9,876 bases of DNA from Agaricicola taiwanensis_A. GTDB taxonomy: Bacteria > Pseudomonadota > Alphaproteobacteria > Rhizobiales > Methylopilaceae. The stretch is from positions 1-9,876 of the forward strand of contig JBEBSP010000096.1 of assembly GCA_040394255.1 (NCBI GenBank). Direction: 5' to 3'. A program made the translations under genes and the position numbers. Positions 1-6,616 of the stretch are shown here, one piece after another. The notes under the pieces are model-generated. The model was given only the letters and a program-made list of their open reading frames with translations, made no database searches and was not told the origin of the DNA. Positions within the stretch are counted from its first letter, which is position 1. Every line of letters begins with the position of its first letter.

Positions 1-347
1 CCGTGGCGGGGGCCGAGGTGGTCGACCGCGCGGTCGCCGACAAGGCGCTGCGCCAGCTGGAAGTCGACGATGCCGGGCTCGATGCGCTGGACCGGCGCTA
101 CATGTCGGTGATCGCGCACAACTACGGCGGCGGGCCGGTGGGCGTGGAAACCATCGCGGCGGCGCTGTCGGAGCCGCGCGACGCGCTGGAGGAGATCATC
201 GAGCCGTTCCTGATCCAGCAGGGCTTCATCCAGCGGACCCCGCGCGGGCGCATGCTGACCGTGCATGCCTTCAAGCATCTGGGGCTGGCGACGCCCGCCA
301 GCTATGGCACGCAGATGCCGTTGTTCGACCAGGCCGGCGATGACTGA
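1..347 (+). CDS. ruvB: Holliday junction branch migration helicase RuvB, 3' part
   Basis: RuvB is the AAA+ ATPase motor that drives branch migration of Holliday junctions with RuvA, ahead of cleavage by RuvC. Only the last 114 codons are here; the reading frame is already open at base 1, so the ATPase domain lies outside the window. What is visible is the end of the small ATPase lid region followed by the C-terminal winged-helix DNA-binding domain. The family's highly conserved stretch is recognisable: LDRRYMSVIAHNYGGGPVG, then ETIAAALSEPRDALEEIIEP, and FLIQQGFIQRTPRGR. The tail ends MPLFDQAGDD and stops with TGA at 345-347. The stop region overlaps the ybgC start by 8 bases, so the two genes are probably translationally coupled. 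ruvB directly before the tol-pal cluster is a common alphaproteobacterial arrangement. Nothing suggests damage. Confidence 0.97.
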   Translation, partial: VAGAEVVDRAVADKALRQLEVDDAGLDALDRRYMSVIAHNYGGGPVGVETIAAALSEPRDALEEIIEPFLIQQGFIQRTPRGRMLTVHAFKHLGLATPASYGTQMPLFDQAGDD

Positions 348-753
348 GCCCGCGTTCCATCCGCATCGGCTGACGATCCGTGTCTACTGGGAGGACACGG
401 ACGCGGGCGGCATCGTCTACCACGCCAACTACCTCAACTTCATGGAGCGCGGACGCACCGAGATGCTGCGCGATCTCGGCGTCGACCAGTCGAGGCTGCG
501 CGGCGAGGACGGCGTCATCTTCGTCGTGAAACGGCTTAACCTGACTTACGAGGGTTCGGCGGTGCTGGACGATGTTCTCCAGGTGGAAACGAGCGTGGCC
601 GCGCTCGGCGGCGCATCCCTGACGCTGCACCAGAATGTGATGCGGGACGGCATTGTGCTGGCCGCCGCCGAGGTCGTAATCGTCTGCGTCGGGGACGGCA
701 AAGCCAAACGCATTCCGCAGCGGATCCGCGATCTTTTTGCTTCGCGGCTCTAA
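340..753 (+). CDS. ybgC: Tol-Pal-associated acyl-CoA thioesterase YbgC
   Basis: A 137-residue single hotdog-fold acyl-CoA thioesterase of the YbgC/4-hydroxybenzoyl-CoA thioesterase family. It is cytoplasmic and hydrolyses acyl-CoA or acyl-ACP thioesters; its link to Tol-Pal is mainly genetic co-occurrence, with a proposed role in phospholipid metabolism. The signature WEDTDAGGIVYHANYLNFMER lies near residues 17-37, and Asp21 aligns with the family's catalytic Asp. FVVKRLNLTYEGSAVLDD (about 61-78) is the following conserved strand region. The length matches the family. The ATG at 340 is chosen because MTEPAFHPHRLTIRVYWEDTDA has the usual short N-terminus; the same frame is open back to 265, but that stretch is ruvB read out of frame. 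It overlaps the ruvB stop by 8 bases and has no clear Shine-Dalgarno, consistent with coupling. tolQ normally follows it directly; here two other genes intervene. Confidence 0.95.
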   Translation: MTEPAFHPHRLTIRVYWEDTDAGGIVYHANYLNFMERGRTEMLRDLGVDQSRLRGEDGVIFVVKRLNLTYEGSAVLDDVLQVETSVAALGGASLTLHQNVMRDGIVLAAAEVVIVCVGDGKAKRIPQRIRDLFASRL

Positions 754-777
754 TTCTTCCAGAAAATAGACCTATTT

Positions 778-804
778 GAAAACGCGGGCAGTTTTCCGAC
801 TGCC
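778..804. repeat. Two overlapping inverted repeats upstream of the MFS gene
   Basis: In the 68-bp gap between ybgC and the transporter gene, GAAAAC (778-783) pairs with GTTTTC (791-796) across a 7-nt loop. GGCAG (787-791) pairs with CTGCC (800-804) across 8 nt. The arms overlap, so in RNA the two hairpins would be mutually exclusive. They could be a repressor operator, a weak ybgC terminator or chance pairing. A Shine-Dalgarno AAGG follows at 810-813, 8 nt before the ATG at 822. I see no convincing -35/-10 pair here. Confidence 0.35.
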
Positions 805-821
805 GCATCAAGGTATTCACT

Positions 822-2063
822 ATGACACTTCCTGCCGCCAATCCTCATCCGGGGATGGGATTTCGCCAGTTCGTCGCCCTGATGGCGGCGCTGATGGCCA
901 CCAACGCACTCTCCATCGACGCCATGCTGCCGGCGCTGCCGGAAATCGGCCGGGCGCTCGCCATCGACACCGACAATCATCGGCAGTGGATCGTGACGGC
1001 CTATCTGCTCGGCTTCGGCGGCGCGCAGATCATCTACGGGCCGCTGTCGGACCGCTACGGGCGCAAGCCCGTCATGCTCGTGGGGCTCGCCATCTTCACC
1101 GTCGCCAGTGTGGCCGCCATCTTCGCCACGACCTTCGAGAGCATGATCGCGGCGCGCGTGGTGCAGGGCATCGGCACGGCGGCGACGCGGGTGCTGGTGG
1201 TCTCCATCGTGCGCGACTGTTATTCCGGGCGGCAGATGGCGCGGGTCATGTCGCTGGCCTTCATCGTCTTCCTGGCGGTGCCGATCCTCGCGCCGTCCAT
1301 CGGCCAGATCATCATGCTGGTCGCGCCCTGGCGCTGGATCTTCGGCCTGCTGACGCTTGCCGGCGCGGCACTGATGCTCTGGACGGTCTGGAAGCTGCCG
1401 GAAACGCTCCATCCGGAAGACCGGATGCCGCTGTCCTTCGCCGGCATCAGCCATGCCTTCGCCGTTACGCTGTCGAACCGCATGGCGGTCGGCTACATGC
1501 TGGCGGTGACGCTGGTCATGGGCGGGCTGTTCGGCTTCGTCAATTCGGCGCAGCAGATCTTCTTCGATGCGCTCGGCGCGGGCGAACTGTTCACCGTCAT
1601 CTTCGCCGCGATCGCCGCCTTCATGGCGGTGTCGTCGTTTCTCAACGCGCGCATCGTCGGGCGGCTCGGCACACGGCTGGTGTCGCATGCGGCGCTGCTC
1701 GGCTACATCTTCTTCGGCGTGGTGCATTACGCCATTTCGGCCAGCGGGCATGAAAGCCTCTGGACCTTCTGGGCCATGCAATCAGGCCTGATGTTCTGCT
1801 TCGGCCTGATGACGCCAAACTTCAATTCCATGGCCATGGAGCCGCTGGGCCATGTCGCCGGAACGGCATCCTCGGTGCAGGGCTTCGTCACCACCTTCGG
1901 CGGCGCGGTGCTGGGGCTTTACATCGGCCAGCATTTCGACGGCACGGTGGTGCCGTTCACGCTGTGGCTCTCGGTGTTCGGGATCGGCGCGCTGGTGATG
2001 GTGCTGTTCGCCGAGAATGGGCGGCTGTTCAAGGCGCGGAACGTGCCGGCCCGGACGCCCTAA
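822..2063 (+). CDS. Bcr/CflA-type multidrug efflux MFS transporter
   Basis: A 413-residue inner-membrane major facilitator superfamily protein, probably a 12-TM proton/drug antiporter of the Bcr/CflA group. The first helix contains LSIDAMLPALPEIGRAL (residues 30-46), typical of that group. MFS motif A is GPLSDRYGRKPVML (73-86) in the loop between TM2 and TM3. A motif-B-like RVVQGIGTAATR lies at 112-123 in TM4, and LAPSIGQII at 156-164 resembles the TM5 antiporter motif C. A charged central loop around 192-203 divides the two six-helix halves. The start at 822 has AAGG 8 nt upstream. The substrate cannot be inferred; drugs, bicyclomycin-like compounds or amino acids/peptides are all possible in this group. 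It is not a usual member of the ybgC-tolQ interval. Its TAA stop interlocks with the stop of the convergent protease gene. Base composition resembles the neighbours, so there is no sign of recent transfer. Confidence 0.9.
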   Translation: MTLPAANPHPGMGFRQFVALMAALMATNALSIDAMLPALPEIGRALAIDTDNHRQWIVTAYLLGFGGAQIIYGPLSDRYGRKPVMLVGLAIFTVASVAAIFATTFESMIAARVVQGIGTAATRVLVVSIVRDCYSGRQMARVMSLAFIVFLAVPILAPSIGQIIMLVAPWRWIFGLLTLAGAALMLWTVWKLPETLHPEDRMPLSFAGISHAFAVTLSNRMAVGYMLAVTLVMGGLFGFVNSAQQIFFDALGAGELFTVIFAAIAAFMAVSSFLNARIVGRLGTRLVSHAALLGYIFFGVVHYAISASGHESLWTFWAMQSGLMFCFGLMTPNFNSMAMEPLGHVAGTASSVQGFVTTFGGAVLGLYIGQHFDGTVVPFTLWLSVFGIGALVMVLFAENGRLFKARNVPARTP

Positions 2064-2068
2064 CGTCC
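2053..2068. repeat. Small stem-loop enclosing the two convergent stop codons
   Basis: GGACG (2053-2057) and CGTCC (2064-2068) form a perfect 5-bp stem around the 6-nt loop CCCTAA. The loop contains both the TAA of the MFS gene (2061-2063) and, on the other strand, the TAG of the protease gene (2060-2062). There is no T-tract on either side, so I would not call it an intrinsic terminator with confidence; it may act in either direction or be incidental. Confidence 0.3.
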
Positions 2069-2845
2069 CAGGCGGGCGCGCATGGAGGCGAGGGCCGCCG
2101 GGTCGATGAAGGCGATGGCGACGCGCGAACTGCATCCGGCGTTCTGGCGCAGCACCGCACCGGTGACGCCCCACAGCTCGATGCGTCCATCGACCAGCGC
2201 CGCGACCGGGCCGCCACTGTCGCCCTGGCAGGCTTTCGCGCCGCCGGCCGATCCGAGCGCGATGGTGGCGCCGCGCTGGAGCAGCGCGACCGCGCCCACG
2301 GGTGCGATGCGCAGGGCAAAGGGGCCTCGCGCCGGGCCGATGCCCGCGCCCGCGATGAAGGAGGGACCCGCTTGCGCGCGGCCCCGAATGTCGGAGGCGA
2401 TGGCCGCGGGCGCGCTGTCGCCGCCGAGCGGTCTTGCCAGACGGATCAGGGCGATGTCCGCCGCGATCTCGCGCTGGCGGGTTTCGGGACTGCCGGGCGT
2501 GCGCCACCAGCCGGCGACATGGCTGGGGTGGAAGGCGACGCCGACGGCCTGAACCGGTGCGCCGGGACGCCCGTCCGGGCCGAATCCCACGACCATGATG
2601 TGTTCGGGGCGTTCGGCGACCTCCAGGCAATGGCCGGCGGTCAGGACCAGGTCGGGCCCGATCAGCGTGCCGGTGCAGTCGGAGATGCGGGCCTTGCCGT
2701 CCGCCAGCGGCTTGACTGACTGGATGGCGACGGCGGATCGCCGCAGGGCATGGTCGGGCCTGGCCGCGTATCCGCCTTCGAGAGCATGAGCGGCGCCGAA
2801 GCCGGCAAGACAGAAGGCAAGGAGCGTACAGAAAAAACGCAGCAT
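2060..2845 (-). CDS. Secreted trypsin-like serine protease (S1 family)
   Basis: A 261-residue exported protease of the chymotrypsin/trypsin fold. Residues 1-21 form a signal peptide (LLAFCLAGFGAAHA, cleavage after AHA). The catalytic triad is complete: His72 in LTAGHC (68-73), Asp130 in ADIALIRL (129-136) and Ser210 in CQGDSGGP (206-213). Cys57/Cys73 and Cys206/Cys238 match the two conserved disulfides flanking the His and Ser loops. The residue two before Cys206, chymotrypsin position 189 at the base of the S1 pocket, is Lys204; trypsin has Asp there, so P1 preference should not be trypsin-like. Expected location is the periplasm or outside the cell. The ATG (complement of 2843-2845) gives a good signal peptide, but no clear Shine-Dalgarno is visible. 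A CtrA-type box lies about 24 bp upstream. Its target is unknown; nothing shows that it acts on the Tol-Pal proteins. Confidence 0.92.
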   Translation of the reverse strand: MLRFFCTLLAFCLAGFGAAHALEGGYAARPDHALRRSAVAIQSVKPLADGKARISDCTGTLIGPDLVLTAGHCLEVAERPEHIMVVGFGPDGRPGAPVQAVGVAFHPSHVAGWWRTPGSPETRQREIAADIALIRLARPLGGDSAPAAIASDIRGRAQAGPSFIAGAGIGPARGPFALRIAPVGAVALLQRGATIALGSAGGAKACQGDSGGPVAALVDGRIELWGVTGAVLRQNAGCSSRVAIAFIDPAALASMRARLGR

Positions 2846-2866
2846 GCGGCAAACCAGTCGTTAAAG

Positions 2867-2885
2867 GGTTAAGGCGACCTTAACC
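2867..2885. promoter_or_regulatory. CtrA-type box within a perfect 19-bp dyad
   Basis: GGTTAAGG (2867-2874) and CCTTAACC (2878-2885) are perfect inverted arms around CGA. Inside them TTAA (2869-2872), seven bases and TTAA (2880-2883) exactly match the known CtrA consensus TTAA-N7-TTAA. A further TTAA half-site lies at 2861-2864. CTTGAC, an alphaproteobacterial -35-like hexamer, starts at 2885, so a bound regulator could overlap a rightward promoter. The box is about 24 bp from the protease start and about 190 bp from tolQ, so it could serve either gene or both. The motif is observed; binding is inferred. Confidence 0.6.
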
Positions 2886-2953
2886 TTGACGCGCGATGAA
2901 GAGATGTTGCGCCTGCTGCCGAACGCCGCAGTTTCAACACATTGGGAAGCGAC

Positions 2954-3074
2954 CTAGCGCTCGCTGCCGTCATACATGTTTTTCAGCGCCCGCGTGAAGT
3001 CATGGGCGGCGATGGCGGCTAAAGGCGTGCGGAACGCCCACGCGAAGTTATTTGGACAAGCGGAGATCGGATAG
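2954..3074 (-). other. Short open stretch in the protease-tolQ gap, possible gene relic
   Basis: The minus strand is open from the tolQ start region down to a TAG at 2954-2956. It reads FRTPLAAIAAHDFTRALKNMYDGSER at its end, with mostly G/C third positions. No start codon is available inside the gap except an ATG a few codons before the stop. It may be the 3' remnant of a lost gene or a chance frame in high-GC DNA. I do not recognise the peptide. The rest of the 229-bp gap (2846-3074) holds the CtrA-type dyad and the tolQ ribosome-binding site. Confidence 0.15.
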
Positions 3075-3788
3075 ATGGAGCCCGCAGCGGTCGCACAAAC
3101 CGCGATCGGCGCAGCGAGTGCGGACATGTCCCTGTGGGGCTTGTTCCTCCAAGCGCATTTCGTCGTCAAGTTCGTCATGATGGGCCTGATCGTCGCCTCG
3201 GTCTGGTGCTGGGCGATCATCTTCGACAAGACCATGCTCTATGGCCGCACGCGCCGTCAGATGGACCGTTTCGAGAAGGTGTTCTGGTCCGGCCAGAGCC
3301 TGGAGGAGCTGTACCGCTCGCTGGCCAACCGGCCCAACACCTCCATGGCGGCGGTGTTCGTGGCGGCCATGCGCGAGTGGAAACGCTCGTTCGAGGGCGG
3401 CGGCAAGGCCATCGGCACGCTGCCGCAGCGGATCGACAAGGTGCTCGACGTCACCATCCAGCGCGAGATGGAGCGGCTGGAAACGCGCCTGCTGGTGCTG
3501 GCGACGGTGGGATCGGCCGGTCCGTTCATCGGACTGTTCGGCACGGTCTGGGGCATCATGTCGAGCTTCCAGTCCATCGCCGCATCGAAGAACACCAGTC
3601 TCGCGGTGGTCGCGCCCGGCATCGCGGAAGCGCTGTTCGCCACCGCGCTCGGCCTGCTGGCGGCCATTCCGGCGGTGATTTTCTATAACAAGTTCGCGAG
3701 CGAGGTGTCCAAGCAGGGCAGCCGCCTCGAAGGCTTCGCCGACGAATTCTCGGCGATCCTGTCGCGCCAGATCGACGATCGGGCCTGA
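3075..3788 (+). CDS. tolQ: Tol-Pal motor protein TolQ
   Basis: The proton-channel stator-like subunit of the Tol motor, homologous to ExbB and MotA. It is an inner-membrane protein of 237 residues with three predicted helices, near 28-50, 138-160 and 173-195, joined by a large cytoplasmic loop (about 55-135). The conserved TVGSAGPFIGLFGTVWGIM (144-162) and APGIAEALFATALGLLAAIP (170-189) form the channel helices. Thr144 and Thr180 sit where E. coli TolQ has its functional threonines 145 and 178. The start at 3075 has GGAG (3062-3065) 9 nt upstream; an internal ATG at residue 18 is a weaker alternative. It ends 3 nt before tolR, so the two are clearly cotranscribed. It opens the tolQRAB block after a 229-bp gap, so a promoter probably lies in that gap. 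Confidence 0.97.
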   Translation: MEPAAVAQTAIGAASADMSLWGLFLQAHFVVKFVMMGLIVASVWCWAIIFDKTMLYGRTRRQMDRFEKVFWSGQSLEELYRSLANRPNTSMAAVFVAAMREWKRSFEGGGKAIGTLPQRIDKVLDVTIQREMERLETRLLVLATVGSAGPFIGLFGTVWGIMSSFQSIAASKNTSLAVVAPGIAEALFATALGLLAAIPAVIFYNKFASEVSKQGSRLEGFADEFSAILSRQIDDRA

Positions 3789-3791
3789 GCC

Positions 3792-4244
3792 ATGGGCATG
3801 AGCGGTCCCGGCGGCGGTGGAGGCGGCGGCAAGCGGAGGCGCTCGCGCCGCAAGGCCGCCGTCATGTCCGAGATCAACGTCACGCCCTTCGTGGACGTGA
3901 TGCTGGTGTTGCTCATCATCTTCATGGTGGCGGCGCCCATGCTGACGGTCGGCGTGCCGATCGACCTGCCGGAGTCGAGGGCCGAGGCGCTCAACCAGGA
4001 GAAGGAGCCGCTGACGATTTCGGTCAACGGCCAGGGCGAGATCTTCCTTCAGGACACCAAGGTCACCGTCGAGGAGGTGGTTCCCCGCCTCATTGCGATC
4101 ACGAAGTCAGGCTACGAGGAGCGCATCTACGTTAGAGGCGATCGCAGCGTGAATTACGGACAGGTCATGCAGGTGATGGGCGCGATATCCGGCGCGGGCT
4201 TCCGCCGTGTCGCGCTCGTCACGGAAGTGCAGCAGGGGAGCTGA
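3792..4244 (+). CDS. tolR: Tol-Pal motor protein TolR
   Basis: A 150-residue ExbD/TolR family protein that pairs with TolQ to harvest the proton gradient. A Gly-rich then Arg/Lys-rich cytoplasmic N-terminus (5-21) is followed by the single transmembrane helix, about 29-49. That helix begins INVTPFVDVMLVLLIIFMV; Asp35 is the conserved proton-carrying aspartate. The periplasmic domain (about 55-148) ends RGDRSVNYGQVMQVMGAISGAGF and RVALVTE, typical of the family. The start is only 3 nt after the tolQ stop and lacks a good Shine-Dalgarno, so translation is probably coupled; the ATG at 3798, two codons on, is an alternative. The seven-glycine run at 7-13 is a flexible leader whose length varies among relatives. 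All key residues are present. Confidence 0.96.
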   Translation: MGMSGPGGGGGGGKRRRSRRKAAVMSEINVTPFVDVMLVLLIIFMVAAPMLTVGVPIDLPESRAEALNQEKEPLTISVNGQGEIFLQDTKVTVEEVVPRLIAITKSGYEERIYVRGDRSVNYGQVMQVMGAISGAGFRRVALVTEVQQGS

Positions 4245-4247
4245 TCC

Positions 4248-5240
4248 ATGCCGCCGGTGCGTCCCGGGATGATGGTGTCCGTCGCGGTCCACACGGTCGT
4301 TCTGACCTGGGGGCTGATCAGCTTCGGCAACGCCGTGCCGAACAACGCTCCGCCCGTGCCCGCATTGCCGGTCGAACTGATTACCCCGGAAGAATTCGAC
4401 CAGATCGCGAAGGGCGACACCAAGGCGAAGGAAGTCTCCAAGCCCAAGCAGAAGGCCGAGAAGGTCGAGCCGATCAAGCAGGAGCCCAAGGCCGAGGCCA
4501 AGATCGCCAAGCAGGACATCAAGCCCGCCGCCGCCGAGCCGCCCAAGCAGGCCGAAGCACCGAAGCCGGAACCCAAGCCCGAGCCGGCGCCCGCGAAAGC
4601 CGAGCCCACGCCGCCCGCGCCCAAGCCCGAGCCGCCCAGGACCGCAGAGCCGAAAGCCGCGCCCGATCCCGCACCCGCGCCGGACAAGCCGAAGACCGCC
4701 GAAGCGCCCAGGGTGCCGACGCCGCCCAAGCGGCCCGAGCCGCCGAAGGAGACGGCCAAGGTCGAACCGAAGGCCGCCGAGAAGCCGAAGAAGCCGGAGA
4801 CGACCTTCAGCCCCGACCGGATCGCCGCGCTGATCGACAAGCGCGCGCCGTCGCGCACCGAACGGTCCGGCGACGAGGTGTCGTCCACGGCCTCTGTGGG
4901 CGCCTCGACCGGCGCCGCGCCGCGCCTCGCCCTGTCGCAGCAGCGCATGATCGACGCCGCGATCCGCGAGCAGGTGCAGGCCTGCTGGAACCCGCCGATC
5001 GGAGCCGCCGGGGCCGACGACCTGCGCGTGACCGTGCGCTTCGCGCTCAACCCCGACGGCACGCTTTCCGGTTCGCCGGCCGTCACCAACCGCACCGCCA
5101 ATCCCTTCTTCCAGGCGGCGGCCGACAGCGCGCTTCGGGCGGTCTACCGCTGCTCGCCGCTCAACCTGCCGCAGCAGGCCTACGACTACTGGAAAGAGAT
5201 CGAGGTCGCCTTCGATCCGCGCGAAATGCTCGGCGGTTGA
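4248..5240 (+). CDS. tolA: Tol-Pal envelope-spanning protein TolA
   Basis: TolA transmits energy from TolQR to TolB-Pal. This 330-residue protein has an N-terminal inner-membrane anchor (about 10-28, SVAVHTVVLTWGLISFG) with a His in the helix, as in other TolA/TonB anchors. A long low-complexity linker rich in Pro, Lys, Glu and Ala (about 58-190) includes KPEPKPEPAPAK-type runs. A globular C-terminal domain follows (about 227-330, starting LALSQQRMIDAAIREQVQACW). Cys246 and Cys302 in that domain are placed to form a disulfide. It is shorter than E. coli TolA (421 residues), and the spacer is proline-rich rather than the Ala/Lys helix of enterobacteria, as is usual in alphaproteobacteria. GGAG at 4237-4240 precedes the ATG by 7 nt, and the gap to tolR is 3 nt. 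Homology rests on context, architecture and the C-terminal domain. Confidence 0.93.
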   Translation: MPPVRPGMMVSVAVHTVVLTWGLISFGNAVPNNAPPVPALPVELITPEEFDQIAKGDTKAKEVSKPKQKAEKVEPIKQEPKAEAKIAKQDIKPAAAEPPKQAEAPKPEPKPEPAPAKAEPTPPAPKPEPPRTAEPKAAPDPAPAPDKPKTAEAPRVPTPPKRPEPPKETAKVEPKAAEKPKKPETTFSPDRIAALIDKRAPSRTERSGDEVSSTASVGASTGAAPRLALSQQRMIDAAIREQVQACWNPPIGAAGADDLRVTVRFALNPDGTLSGSPAVTNRTANPFFQAAADSALRAVYRCSPLNLPQQAYDYWKEIEVAFDPREMLGG

Positions 5241-5269
5241 GTGATTGACCGGCTACCAAGGATACTGAC

Positions 5270-6616
5270 GTGGAGATGATGATGCCTTCGCTGTCGCATG
5301 TGTTTCGCAGCGCCTTCGCCGTGGCCGTGCTGGCCGCCGCCGGTCTCGTGGCCCAGCCGGCCGGTGCCGTGGTCCAGATCGACGTGACGCAGGGCTCGGT
5401 CCAGCCGCTGCCCATCGCCATCACGGATTTCCTGGCCGGTGGTTCGAGCGAGGGTGAGGTCGCGCGTCAGATTTCCGCTGTGGTCGAGGCCGACCTCAGG
5501 CGCTCGGGCCTGTTCGCGCCGATCGACAAGGCCGCCTTCGTCGAGAAGATCGCCAACATCGACCAGCCGCCGCGGTTCGGCGACTGGCGCATCATCAACG
5601 CGCAGTCGCTGGTGACGGGCCGCGTGACGCGTGAGGGCGACGGACGGTTGCGCGCCGAGTTCCGGCTCTGGGACGTGTTCGGCGGCACGCAGATCACCGG
5701 ACAGCAGTATTTCACGTCGCCGGAGAATTTCCGCCGCATCGGCCATATGATCGCGGACGAGATCTACGAGCGCATCACGGGCGAGAAGGGCTACTTCGAC
5801 ACCCGCGTCGTGTTCGTCGACGAGTCCGGTCCCAAGGACAAGCGTGTCAAGCGGCTGGCCATCATGGACCAGGACGGGGCGGGCGTGCGCTACCTCACGC
5901 GCGGCGAGGACCTCGTCCTGACGCCGCGCTTCAGCCCGACCAGCCAGGAAATCACCTACATGTCCTTCGCGGGCGGGCAGCCGCGCGTCTATCTGCTCAA
6001 CATCGAGACGGGCCAGCGCGAACTCGTCGGCAATTTCCCCGGCATGACCTTCTCGCCGCGCTTCTCGCCCGACGGCCAGCGCGTCATCCTCAGCCTGCAG
6101 CAGGGCGGCAATTCCAACATCTTCATGATGGACCTGCGGTCGCGCGCCACCACGCGCCTGACCGACACGCCAGCCATCGACACCGCGCCATCCTTTTCTC
6201 CGGACGGCGGCCGTGTGGTGTTCGAATCCGACCGGGGCGGCAGGCAGCAACTCTACGTCATGGGCGCGGACGGCTCGAACCAGCAGCGCATCTCCTTCGG
6301 CGACGGGTCCTACTCCACGCCGGTCTGGTCGCCGCGCGGCGACATGATCGCCTTCACCAAGCAGTCGGGCGGACAGTTCGCCATCGGCGTCATGCGTCCC
6401 GACGGCTCGGGCGAGCGCATCCTGACCTCGGGCTACCATAACGAGGGGCCGACCTGGGCGCCCAACGGCCGTGTGCTGATGTTCTTCCGTGACACCGGCG
6501 GCGGCGCGGCGGGCGGACCCCAGCTCTATTCCATCGACGTCACCGGCCACAACGAGCAGAAGGTGCCGACGCCATCGTTCGGCTCGGACCCGGCCTGGTC
6601 GCCGCCCTTGAGCTGA
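5270..6616 (+). CDS. tolB: Tol-Pal periplasmic beta-propeller protein TolB
   Basis: TolB is the periplasmic partner that switches between Pal and TolA/outer-membrane proteins. It has a signal peptide (about 1-33, cleavage after PAGA), then an N-terminal alpha/beta domain (about 36-170) with DFLAGGSSEGEVARQISAVV. A six-bladed propeller of PD40/WD40-like repeats follows, with recurring FSPDG-type turns near 221, 264, 309, 353, 396 and 442 (FSPTS, FSPDG, FSPDG, WSPRG, WAPNG, WSP). At 448 residues it is the normal length. I place the start at the GTG at 5270 because AAGGA (5258-5262) lies 7 nt before it. ATG codons at 5276, 5279 and 5282 are alternatives that leave the signal peptide intact. It follows tolA by 29 bp. 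Its stop overlaps the left arm of an inverted repeat leading to pal. Confidence 0.96.
   Translation: MEMMMPSLSHVFRSAFAVAVLAAAGLVAQPAGAVVQIDVTQGSVQPLPIAITDFLAGGSSEGEVARQISAVVEADLRRSGLFAPIDKAAFVEKIANIDQPPRFGDWRIINAQSLVTGRVTREGDGRLRAEFRLWDVFGGTQITGQQYFTSPENFRRIGHMIADEIYERITGEKGYFDTRVVFVDESGPKDKRVKRLAIMDQDGAGVRYLTRGEDLVLTPRFSPTSQEITYMSFAGGQPRVYLLNIETGQRELVGNFPGMTFSPRFSPDGQRVILSLQQGGNSNIFMMDLRSRATTRLTDTPAIDTAPSFSPDGGRVVFESDRGGRQQLYVMGADGSNQQRISFGDGSYSTPVWSPRGDMIAFTKQSGGQFAIGVMRPDGSGERILTSGYHNEGPTWAPNGRVLMFFRDTGGGAAGGPQLYSIDVTGHNEQKVPTPSFGSDPAWSPPLS

Noticed and set aside
750..1781. 343-codon minus-strand open frame opposite the MFS gene
   Set aside because: Its peptide is dominated by His, Arg, Asp and Glu in low-complexity runs, typical of a frame opposite a GC-rich membrane-protein gene, and it matches no family I know. 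The MFS gene on the other strand explains the DNA.
4488..4800. Repetitive Pro/Lys/Glu codons in tolA as a DNA repeat array
   Set aside because: The repetition is loose and follows the amino-acid bias of the TolA linker; there is no regular unit or spacing, so it is neither a CRISPR array nor a tandem repeat.
5186..6550. 454-codon minus-strand open frame opposite tolB
   Set aside because: TolB is certain on the plus strand, and the antisense peptide shows shadow composition with no signal peptide or domain.
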